58,231 bases of DNA from CAZDVK01 sp964508915 (lineage in GTDB: Bacteria > Pseudomonadota > Alphaproteobacteria > Paracaedibacterales > CAIULA01): NCBI GenBank assembly GCA_964508915.1, contig CAZDVK010000009.1, positions 1-58,231 on the forward strand, read 5' to 3'. Positions 15,916 to 23,911 of the stretch are shown here, piece by piece (the first letter of the stretch is position 1; each line of letters begins with the position of its first letter). Under the pieces are notes generated by a model. It made no database searches and was not told the DNA's origin. It worked only from the letters and a program-made list of their open reading frames with translations. The translations under genes and the position numbers were made by a program.

Positions 15916-17589
15916 AGGGTGGTCTAGTAAACGGTCAGCTGCGGCTAGTGCTTCAGGTGTGATATGATCGCCTGATAACATACGGGCTATTTCATGGCGT
16001 CGATCTTCCTGACTTAAGTGCAGAACTTGTGTCATTGTTTTGTGATCATGATCAGATTTTTGAACTAAGAAATGGCTTTTTCCATAAGCTGCCACTTGGG
16101 GAGAATGAGTAATAGAAAAAACCTGAGAATGCGCCCCTAAACGTTGAAGCCGCTGACCAATAGCTGCTGCGGCAGCCCCCCCAACCCCAGTGTCGATTTC
16201 ATCAAAAACCAGGGTGCAGGCTGTTTGTGTTTTCCATAACACCATTTTAAGTGCCAACATAAAACGGGCCATTTCGCCACCCGATGCAACCTTATGGAGG
16301 GGGGAAAACGCCTGCCCCTTGTTGGTTGACACATGAAATTCAATAATGTCAAAACCGTGGGCATTTATGACGTCTTTCTTTGAAAAAACCACAGAAAACT
16401 GGGCTTGCGGTAATTTTAAATCCGGTAATTCAAGGGCAATCAGCCGCTCAATTTCACAAGCAGCCTTTTTTCGTGCCTCGTGGGCTTTTTCAGCCAACAT
16501 TTGCAGCTGCCTAGAAATTTCGTCCACGCGGGCCTTTAGGGTTTTTTCCTCTAAAGAACTATCATCTATATCACCTAGGGCGTTTTGTACAATTTGCCAG
16601 GTGTTATGCAAATCAGGGGTGGGTATATTATGCTGACGGGCCACCGAACGAAGGGCGTGCAGGCGTTCATCTATGATTTGGGTCGCTTGTGCATCATCTC
16701 CGAAAAGGTGCTGAAGTTCTTTCAGTTGTTGCAAAGCTTCAGTTATTTCAACGCCTGCATTATCAAGCATTTTGGTAACTTCAGCCATTTTTGGGTGATC
16801 AATGGTATTCGCACGTGTCAAAGATTTTTGTGCCAGTGTTAGGCTATTTAACACATCAACAGGGCTTTGAAGGGTTTTATATGCTTCTTGGACCCCTTCA
16901 GATAACTTAGCAAAATGGGTTGTTTGGGATCTTTTGTCTAATAATTCTTCTTCTTCATTGGGTAAGGGTTTTAAGGCATTTAGATCACCCAACAGCCCTT
17001 CATAGTAATGACGCCTTGCCTGAATTTCTTGTTGATGTAAATAGAAAAAATCAAGGGCTTTTTTGTATTCCTGCCAGGTATCATAAGCCTTTGCTAGATG
17101 CTGAAGTAGATTCGGAAAATCGGGCTGCAAAACCTTGGTAAATTGGTCTAAAATTCGGTGGTGTTGGTTGGGGTCCAGCAAATTATCAAACTGGCCATGA
17201 ATATCAACTAAATATTGGCCCAATTCTTTCAAAAAAGAAATGGTTACGGGTTGATTGTTGACGAAAGCTTTCCCGCGATTATTCGCTTGAAGAATGCGGG
17301 TTAGAATCAAATCGTCACTTTCTAAGGCCAGGCCTTGTTCTGTCAAAATGGAAGAAACCGGCGTATTTGTATAACCAGATAAATCAAAAACAGCGGTAAC
17401 GCGGGCTTGTTCGCACCCCTGACGGATTAAAGAACTATCACCACGCATACCCATGGCTAAGCTTAAAGAATCAAGAAGAATAGACTTTCCTGCCCCTGTT
17501 TCCCCTGTAAAAACCGAAAAGCCATTATCAAAAGATAAAGTTAACGATTCAATTAGTACCACATCTTGGATGCTGAGGCTGGTCAGCAT
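15910..17589 (-). CDS. recN: DNA repair protein RecN (SMC-like ATPase)
   Basis: Acts in double-strand break repair. The N-terminal ATPase half has Walker A GETGAGKSILLDSL; two coiled-coil arms fill the middle (about 160-370); the C-terminal half has the ABC signature KVASGGEMARFMLALK and Walker B CTLVFDEIDTGVGG. 559 aa, normal. It follows bamD by seven bases on the same strand, a common alphaproteobacterial order (bamD-recN). Confidence 0.96.
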   Translation of the reverse strand: MLTSLSIQDVVLIESLTLSFDNGFSVFTGETGAGKSILLDSLSLAMGMRGDSSLIRQGCEQARVTAVFDLSGYTNTPVSSILTEQGLALESDDLILTRILQANNRGKAFVNNQPVTISFLKELGQYLVDIHGQFDNLLDPNQHHRILDQFTKVLQPDFPNLLQHLAKAYDTWQEYKKALDFFYLHQQEIQARRHYYEGLLGDLNALKPLPNEEEELLDKRSQTTHFAKLSEGVQEAYKTLQSPVDVLNSLTLAQKSLTRANTIDHPKMAEVTKMLDNAGVEITEALQQLKELQHLFGDDAQATQIIDERLHALRSVARQHNIPTPDLHNTWQIVQNALGDIDDSSLEEKTLKARVDEISRQLQMLAEKAHEARKKAACEIERLIALELPDLKLPQAQFSVVFSKKDVINAHGFDIIEFHVSTNKGQAFSPLHKVASGGEMARFMLALKMVLWKTQTACTLVFDEIDTGVGGAAAAAIGQRLQRLGAHSQVFSITHSPQVAAYGKSHFLVQKSDHDHKTMTQVLHLSQEDRRHEIARMLSGDHITPEALAAADRLLDHPL

Positions 17590-17596
17590 AGGCGCC

Positions 17597-18352
17597 TCAT
17601 AAATCTGGTTTGTTTTGGGTATTCAAAAGATTGTAAGAATCTTGATACCAATCAGACGCGGGATAATTATGCCCCAAAACTGCTGCTGATGCTTGAGCTT
17701 GATCTATTAAGCCTAACGCCACATAACATTCAACCAAGCGGTGCAACGCTTCAGGCACATGAGATGTTGTTTGATACTGATCCACCACAGCTTTGAAACG
17801 GTTAACAGCAGCCAAGTAAGAGCCACGTTTTAGGTAAAACCGCCCTACATCCATTTCCTTTCCAGCCAAATGGTCACGAATCAAATCAATTTTAAATTTT
17901 GAATCTTTTGCGTACGGGCTTTGTGGAAAACGGGTAATAACTTCCGAAAAATGCGACAGGGACTTTTCACAAGGTTTTTGGTCACGTTCTACAATAGGGA
18001 TTTGTTCGTAATAGCACAAACCGATCATGTAATAGGCATAGGGGACCTCAGCATGGCTGGGGTGCAGCTGAATAAATGTATTAAAAGCTTCTACTGCTTC
18101 GTCATATTTTTTAGCCTCGTAATAACAGTAAGCAGACATAATTTGTGCTTTTAAGGCCCAATTTGAATAAGGGTGTTGGCGTTCTACTTCAGCAAACGCT
18201 TTGGCGGCTTTTTGGTACTTTGTATCTTCAAACAAGTCCATGGCAATGTTGTACAGCTCTTCCACGCGGCGATCAATATAAGGGTCGTCTTGCTCGGCAC
18301 AGCTAACCAGGACAAAAAGAAGAAAAGGCAGAAAAATGAAGCGGGTATAACG
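17597..18352 (-). CDS. bamD: Outer-membrane assembly lipoprotein BamD
   Basis: Essential lipoprotein of the BAM complex that inserts beta-barrel proteins. The signal peptide MRYTRFIFLPFLLFVLVSC ends at the lipidated Cys. TPR-like helices follow (YNIAMDLFEDTKYQKAAKAF, AYCYYEAKKYDEAVEAF). I chose ATG 18352; an in-frame GTG at 18370 adds six residues and neither has a clear ribosome-binding site. Length about 250 aa as usual. Confidence 0.93.
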   Translation of the reverse strand, partial: RYTRFIFLPFLLFVLVSCAEQDDPYIDRRVEELYNIAMDLFEDTKYQKAAKAFAEVERQHPYSNWALKAQIMSAYCYYEAKKYDEAVEAFNTFIQLHPSHAEVPYAYYMIGLCYYEQIPIVERDQKPCEKSLSHFSEVITRFPQSPYAKDSKFKIDLIRDHLAGKEMDVGRFYLKRGSYLAAVNRFKAVVDQYQTTSHVPEALHRLVECYVALGLIDQAQASAAVLGHNYPASDWYQDSYNLLNTQNKPDL

Positions 18353-18456
18353 CATAAAAAAAGAATACACTAAATTAATTATAAATAAGCATATTCCAGT
18401 ACTAGCACATCCTACATGTTTTCATCTAGTCCGTTATCAAACATAAACGAACAAAT

Positions 18457-20289
18457 TTATTCTATGGCCCTATGAACAATAGATTCTACAACACGTACTA
18501 AATTTTCATTTCTTTCCAGTGTTTTTTGAAAAGTTGCCACCGCTGATTTAGCAATGGCTTGAAATTTTTCCAAATCCATCAACGCATCTGTTATTTCAAC
18601 ATCACTAAAAGTTGCTTTGGCGGCTAGTTCATTTTGAATCGATACATCCAGGTTTGAACAAAGTCTTTCTAATTGGCTTTTCTTTCCCCCCAAACTTGCC
18701 ACCAAATTATTGACAGCTTTCTGTGCTTGTATAATAGCGCTGTTTGCTTGCCCTGCGTCTTCTTTGGTTGTGATATTGGTGCCTGCAAGGCCCAAAGCCA
18801 ACGCTGACATGCCTTTGAAATTTACATTAATAACGTCACTTGTTTTTTGACCCACTTGGAAAATCATGTTGACTGTATTACCCGTTCCCACATGATATGT
18901 GGACTGACCAACATTTGTTGTTCCATCAAAATTAAATAAACGGACAGTCATACCATTATCAAACGAAACATCCTGGCTAACTGTGTTTTGTGCCGGGATT
19001 TGTGCCGTATATGAATAAATACCATCTGTTAGTTTAAAGGTGCCTTGTAACCCATCTACTGTATAGGAAAGTGCATAGTCCCCTGTGTCGGCTGTTGCGC
19101 CAGCAATAAGCTGGGCATGCACCATACCTGCTGATGCTGGCTGAATGGTGGCTGGAACGCCTTTATCCAGGCCAAAAAGTTTTTCTAAATTATTTTTTAA
19201 AGCGTTTACATCTGTCAGTAAGTAGATGCTGGTTTGGTCGTATAGGATTTGTATGTTGTTGGCACCATCCGTTGTGCTTGTAAGGGTAAGAATTCCCCCG
19301 ACTTGTGGTACCGTTGTGCCAACGTATTTTTGATTACCAATCATAATGCTTACATCGTAGTTTGAAGCACTTTGTTTAACCTGTAGATTGGAAGGCAAGC
19401 CACTGACAAAACCATTTATATAAACACCAATTCCGTAGTAGTACCCAACAAACGCGCCTGGCATTTGATTGATCATTCCATATGCAACACCACGGCCATT
19501 AGACCCTACACTGCCATTTCCGCTACCAGAATTTGCAATGACTGTGTTTTGGTCAAACCAACCATTTAAAGCAGCCAAAGCATTAGACGAAGTTGAAACG
19601 TTGGCAGAGCTATTATGAATTTTAATGTAATCTCCGGAAGCTGTTGTAAAATTAAAATCGTTGGTAGCTTGAGATGTACTTAATGATGCAGTAAAAGTTG
19701 TATCACCAACAACCATGCTGATTGTGTCAATCCCATTAAACGTTGCTTTACTGCCCCCGATACCGTAAATGGGGTTTTGAGTGGAAACTGCTAAAATATT
19801 AAAAGCATTATGATAAGGGCCACCTGTTCCAAAGCTTCCATAAGATGTACCGTTGATGGTTCCAGAGGTGCCCGTGAACAAATTGACGTCGCCCCAGCTT
19901 ACCTGCGCATTGTTATCAATTTGACTTATAAGGGCCTGGTATTCTTTATCCAACATTTGTCTGGCGGAATCGTCGATAGAGTCAGAGTTAGCTTGGGCCG
20001 CCAAAGTTGCCAAACGCGTTAAAATATCACTGGTTGATTTTAACGTGCCTGTGGCTAATTGTATGAGAGAGCTGGCTTGAATGCCATTATTGGCTGCTTG
20101 TGCGAGGGCGCTGATGGTTGACGTTAAAATAGACGCAATAGCGGAGCTTGATGGATCATCCGAGGGGTCAGATGCCTTTAAGCCCGACGATAACTGGTTT
20201 TGAGCACGCCCTAACTGTGTGGACGCTGCATCCAAATACCGTCGCGCTGACAGGGCAGATGTATTTATATTAACAGAATTGCCTGGCAC
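18457..20289 (-). CDS. Flagellin-like protein
   Basis: The N-terminal D0/D1 helices (VNINTSALSARRYLDAAS, LGRAQNQLSSGLK, then a flagellin-like SSLIQLATGTLKSTSDIL) and the C-terminal D0/D1 helices (SQLERLCSNLDVSIQNE, FSDVEITDALMDLEKFQAI) flank a long variable beta-rich middle (about 140-490). 610 aa, longer than a typical 300-500 aa flagellin. The start is GTG at 20289 with AGGGGT upstream. No other flagellar structural, export or regulatory gene is in the window, so it is an isolated flagellin locus. It could also be an adapted filament or hook-associated protein. Confidence 0.85.
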   Translation of the reverse strand: MPGNSVNINTSALSARRYLDAASTQLGRAQNQLSSGLKASDPSDDPSSSAIASILTSTISALAQAANNGIQASSLIQLATGTLKSTSDILTRLATLAAQANSDSIDDSARQMLDKEYQALISQIDNNAQVSWGDVNLFTGTSGTINGTSYGSFGTGGPYHNAFNILAVSTQNPIYGIGGSKATFNGIDTISMVVGDTTFTASLSTSQATNDFNFTTASGDYIKIHNSSANVSTSSNALAALNGWFDQNTVIANSGSGNGSVGSNGRGVAYGMINQMPGAFVGYYYGIGVYINGFVSGLPSNLQVKQSASNYDVSIMIGNQKYVGTTVPQVGGILTLTSTTDGANNIQILYDQTSIYLLTDVNALKNNLEKLFGLDKGVPATIQPASAGMVHAQLIAGATADTGDYALSYTVDGLQGTFKLTDGIYSYTAQIPAQNTVSQDVSFDNGMTVRLFNFDGTTNVGQSTYHVGTGNTVNMIFQVGQKTSDVINVNFKGMSALALGLAGTNITTKEDAGQANSAIIQAQKAVNNLVASLGGKKSQLERLCSNLDVSIQNELAAKATFSDVEITDALMDLEKFQAIAKSAVATFQKTLERNENLVRVVESIVHRAIE

Positions 20290-20646
20290 GTTAACCCCTA
20301 TAATTAAATATTAAATTTTTTATACTTAATTTATGCAATTTTATACTTTAAAATATACATTTTACGTACCAAGTTTGGAAAAATATTGACAAAAGTTAAT
20401 TATTGTTAATGAAACTAAAGGATTTTTAACACTTTTTATTCACTAAATTTTAATTTTTATATGATTAAAGGGCATAAGAAATCTGTTTTTATCCCCTAAA
20501 TAGGAAATTTTTTCCCATATAAGTCGGTAAATTTTTCCTAGATCGTTGTTTTTTAAACAGGGTCTTAAATAAAAAAATTTTATACTTAAAATACATTTTA
20601 CCCTTTACAAAATGTAAAGCTGTTACCATATTTCATTTAACCCTTC
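20290..20646. other. AT-rich divergent intergenic region with direct repeats
   Basis: Lies between flagellin (minus) and rbfA (plus). Two similar AT-rich segments, TTTTATACTT...CATTTTAC, occur at 20339-20365 and 20578-20601. They differ by two single-base gaps. TTGACA is at 20396-20401, but no good -10 follows. No open frame of note. Confidence 0.6.
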
Positions 20647-20664
20647 GTGTTTGAAAGTAACAAA

Positions 20665-21084
20665 ATGTCATCTTTAAATTTGTTCTTGCCCAGTAAAACC
20701 CCAAATCATCGTCAGCAAAAAGTTGCTGAAGAAGTACGTTTTTTATTGGCCCAAGAACTGATGCGGGGTGATATTCCAGCTCATACAGCGTCCGATGGCA
20801 GTTTAAAAACTTTGCCAACATCTGTTACATTGACCCATGTCAATATTTCACCAGATCTAAAGCATGCGACGGTTTTAGTCATGCCACTGGGTGGTGAAAA
20901 AATTTCAGAAACCTTAGAGTTTTTAAACATGGCAGCGCCTTATTTGCGTAAAATTCTGTCACAAAAGCTATCTCTTCGTATCACACCAAAACTAAGGTTT
21001 TCAGTTGATGAATCTTTGGCATATTCTCAGAAAATTGATGATTTACTGCGATCAGTGGCGACCCATAAAATGGACGTGGAATAA
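20665..21084 (+). CDS. rbfA: Ribosome-binding factor A
   Basis: Late 30S subunit maturation factor binding the 16S rRNA central pseudoknot region. Conserved elements: RQQKVAEEVRFLLAQELMRG, VTLTHVNISPDLKHATVLV, and LRKILSQKLSLRITPKLRF with DDLLRS near the end. I prefer the ATG at 20665 over a GTG at 20647 because the family begins close to the basic RQQKVAEE block. It stands apart from infB and truB, its usual neighbours. Confidence 0.93.
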   Translation: MSSLNLFLPSKTPNHRQQKVAEEVRFLLAQELMRGDIPAHTASDGSLKTLPTSVTLTHVNISPDLKHATVLVMPLGGEKISETLEFLNMAAPYLRKILSQKLSLRITPKLRFSVDESLAYSQKIDDLLRSVATHKMDVE

Positions 21085-21115
21085 CTTTACTTAGTATTTC
21101 AATACCTCCATTTTC

Positions 21116-21877
21116 ATGACCTATACCCATATCCAAGTTGTTCCTTATTCGCCCCAGTGGCCAAAATTTTTTGAAGATGCGGCAAAAAACATTCAAAATG
21201 CTTTGGGCGAAAACTGTGTTGCTGTGCATCATATTGGCTCTACGGCTGTGCCAGAATTGGCAGCAAAGCCTGTTATCGACTTAATGCCTGTTGTTCGCGA
21301 TATTCAGCTTGTTGATAAGGCCAATCGTGACCTGGCGCAACTTGGTTTTGAAGCTCAAGGTGAGCATGGAATTCCTTTCCGTCGTTTTTTTACTAAAAAT
21401 GCAGAAACACGTACGCATAACGTACATATTTATGAAGCTGGAAATCCAGAAATTGAACGGCATTTGATGTTCCGCGACTGGATGCGCGTTCATGCAGGTG
21501 ATCGACAGGCTTATGGTTTGTTAAAGCAAAAACTGGCCCAGCAATTTCCAAACGACATCATGAATTATTGCCTGGGTAAAGAAAGTTTTGTAGCCCATAT
21601 TTTAGATAAATCTGGCTGGAATGGTATTCGTTTTGTAACGCCCATTACTGTTTATGAAAAAGAATCTTATGATGCGCTTATGGAAGATAGTCTCCCTGGC
21701 GATTTGCCATTTGTTTTTTTTAAAGGGCAAAAAATTGTGGCTGCTGCCTGCGTGTTACATACTGCCCACAACCCTATTCGTTTGTTGAAAATAGAACCAG
21801 GTTTTGAGGGAATGCGATACGAATTCGAACAAATTCTGGAAAAATGGATTCGTCAAACAATCAGGGATAGTCTTTAA
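21116..21877 (+). CDS. GrpB/UPF0157 domain protein with extra C-terminal domain
   Basis: Residues 1 to about 165 are a GrpB (nucleotidyltransferase-fold) domain: VVPYSPQWPKFFEDAA, HHIGSTAVPELAAKPVIDLM, the RRFF block, and HLMFRDWMRVH. Residues about 170-253 are an added domain (FVFFKGQKIVAAACVLHT, LLKIEPGFEGMRYEF) whose strand-helix pattern resembles the core of a GNAT acetyltransferase. Plain GrpB proteins are about 170-180 aa, so this is a fusion. Neither activity is proven. Confidence 0.8.
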   Translation: MTYTHIQVVPYSPQWPKFFEDAAKNIQNALGENCVAVHHIGSTAVPELAAKPVIDLMPVVRDIQLVDKANRDLAQLGFEAQGEHGIPFRRFFTKNAETRTHNVHIYEAGNPEIERHLMFRDWMRVHAGDRQAYGLLKQKLAQQFPNDIMNYCLGKESFVAHILDKSGWNGIRFVTPITVYEKESYDALMEDSLPGDLPFVFFKGQKIVAAACVLHTAHNPIRLLKIEPGFEGMRYEFEQILEKWIRQTIRDSL

Positions 21878-21954
21878 AATAGTACAGTCCAAAAGACTGG
21901 GCAGATTGTTTTTTATTTGCTAGAGTTCCATCAGAAGACCTAAACGTTCTTTGT

Positions 21955-22911
21955 TTGTTGGCAAAAGTTTTTCTAGCCTTATTTTTCTTAACCTTACTTG
22001 CAGCGGCCCCTTGGGTTTGTGACCGGTATGCCCTGTCTGTTTTAGTATTTGCCTTATACATGGCGTGCGTGGGGCAAAGTTGGAACTTGCTGTTGGGGTA
22101 TTCAGGACAACTTTCTTTGGGGCATGCCCTTTACAGCGGTTTGGGCGCCTATTTGGCTACGGCTTTCTTTTTGAACGCAGGAATTTCGCCTTTTCTATCA
22201 ATTTTTTTATGTTTTGGGGTGGCTGCTTTTATTGGCGGCAGCATCGTGGCCTTAAGCTTTCGGTTTGGCATTAAAAACGTACAGTTTACGTTATTAACGA
22301 TTACATTTGCTTTCTGTTGCCAAATACTTTTCGAAAACTGGCCTTTTTTTGGCGCTAACGGGGGGTTATTTATCCCCTTGTCTGATGTGGAAAATGTATG
22401 GCATTTACGTTTAAATGTGACCCATTTTTATTATTTATTTTTAGCATTATGTGTATTGATTTTAATGATTTGCATTGGCGTTGTGCGTTACAGCAAGCTG
22501 GGTTATTTTGCCCAGGCTATACGCGATAATGAAATGGCGGCCCAATCTTTGGGTATTCCAACCCATTGGGTGAAAATGGGCGTTATTGCAATTTCAGCTG
22601 GCCTAACAGCTGTATGTGGTGTTTTTTATGCTTTCTACCAAAATAGTTTGTTTCCAGATCAGGCTTTTTCAAACTTACGGTCCATTGAAATGATTATGGG
22701 GCCTATTTTTGGCGGAATCGGAACATTTTTAGGTCCTATCGTGGGCTCTTTTATTTTGATACCTATGGGGGAAACCCTTAGCTATTTTTTGGGTGAAAAT
22801 ATTAATGGCATTAAACATTTATTCTATGGGGCGTTATTATTAATAGCTATGCTGCGTTTTCCAAATGGGGTGTGGCCTGTTCTGCAAAAGCGGTGGCCAG
22901 CTTTAAGGTAA
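21955..22911 (+). CDS. livM: Branched-chain amino acid ABC transporter permease LivM
   Basis: Inner-membrane permease of the LivHMGF importer. Family motifs: SWNLLLGYSGQLSLGHALYS near the N-terminus, and the EAA-like cytoplasmic loop AIRDNEMAAQSLGIPTHWVK. Residues MGPIFGGIGTFLGPIVG lie near the C-terminus. About eight hydrophobic segments, 318 aa. The start is TTG at 21955. livH, livG, livF and the binding protein are not adjacent, so it is an orphan here. Its last 65 bases overlap the 3' end of tssG on the other strand. Confidence 0.9.
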   Translation: MLAKVFLALFFLTLLAAAPWVCDRYALSVLVFALYMACVGQSWNLLLGYSGQLSLGHALYSGLGAYLATAFFLNAGISPFLSIFLCFGVAAFIGGSIVALSFRFGIKNVQFTLLTITFAFCCQILFENWPFFGANGGLFIPLSDVENVWHLRLNVTHFYYLFLALCVLILMICIGVVRYSKLGYFAQAIRDNEMAAQSLGIPTHWVKMGVIAISAGLTAVCGVFYAFYQNSLFPDQAFSNLRSIEMIMGPIFGGIGTFLGPIVGSFILIPMGETLSYFLGENINGIKHLFYGALLLIAMLRFPNGVWPVLQKRWPALR

Positions 22912-23911
22912 TACAAGGCCCTTCGGCGTTTGGATTTTTGGTTGGTAACCAAGTCGTATACCCCAGGGCGCACGAACGGTTTAGGACACAGGGCTTTGTT
23001 TCACTAAGTTGTGCCCTCAGCTTTATGGTAACATCCATATCACCACTTGTGTACAACTGGCTAATTTGGCTTAACAATCGATACGATGACTTTTGTTTTT
23101 GTTGAGACAAAGGCAAAAAATCCAAAAATTGTTGCCAGTTTAAAGGGCCAAGCTCTAAACAGACGGATGCCGTTTGATTCCATGACCGTGATCCTAAAAC
23201 CATGGTGCGACCTAAAATATTGTGACGACTATGAAACCCAATGCGGCTGACATCTTCAGAAGATGCATGGTTCCACCCCCCTTGAAAATTATGAATGACA
23301 ACAGGTACGTTAAAAAAGCTTTTTAGAAAACACAGAAATCCTGCGGCACTATGGGGTTTAGACCACAGCAAATGGTAGTATCCCAGTAAAATTTTCGGGT
23401 CTATGTCAGTTTCGGTCTTTTTTAAAGACTGAACCCCTGCCAAGTGAAGAATGGTTTTGCCTATAGCGGATTCTTCCGGCTGTACCTGACCAAATCCGGG
23501 GGTTATTTTTTTACGTAAACGGTGCCACAAAGAAGCTAAACGATGGTTGAAAATATCTAAAAAGTCTTGGAAAGCATAGTCTTTAGATCGAATGCGTTCC
23601 AAAACCATTTCTGTATAGGGCATGGGTAATGGCCCTTGGACACCTGCAATACTTAAAAAATTAATCCAAAGAGTCGGCTTCTTTTTATTAGTCAGGTCCA
23701 GTTTATATAATTCGCTTGCCGAATTTGCCAGCGTAATTCGGGATTTTATGGAAACAGCTTCTTGAGTTGGGTCTGTTCCTTCCCCAAGGGGCGTTGTCGA
23801 TGGGTTCATACGTTCAAGTGCATGAATCACTTGATCAAATTCAAACTCATGAACGTTCTTATTGAGTGCTTCTTCTACAGAAGGGTTTTTTCGCCAGGTA
23901 ATGGGTGCCAT
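22847..23911 (-). CDS. tssG: Type VI secretion baseplate protein TssG
   Basis: TssG (ImpH/VasB) is part of the T6SS baseplate wedge with TssF, TssE and TssK. Characteristic: EFDQVIHALERMN at the N-terminus; the early family block LTNKKKPTLWINFLSIAGVQ followed by GPLPMPYTEMVLER; then DIFNHRLASLWHRLRKK and a LGRTMVLGSRSWNQ block in the C-terminal half. 354 aa. It overlaps the upstream tssF by 37 bases, consistent with coupled translation. Confidence 0.93.
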   Translation of the reverse strand: MAPITWRKNPSVEEALNKNVHEFEFDQVIHALERMNPSTTPLGEGTDPTQEAVSIKSRITLANSASELYKLDLTNKKKPTLWINFLSIAGVQGPLPMPYTEMVLERIRSKDYAFQDFLDIFNHRLASLWHRLRKKITPGFGQVQPEESAIGKTILHLAGVQSLKKTETDIDPKILLGYYHLLWSKPHSAAGFLCFLKSFFNVPVVIHNFQGGWNHASSEDVSRIGFHSRHNILGRTMVLGSRSWNQTASVCLELGPLNWQQFLDFLPLSQQKQKSSYRLLSQISQLYTSGDMDVTIKLRAQLSETKPCVLNRSCALGYTTWLPTKNPNAEGPCITLKLATAFAEQATPHLENAA

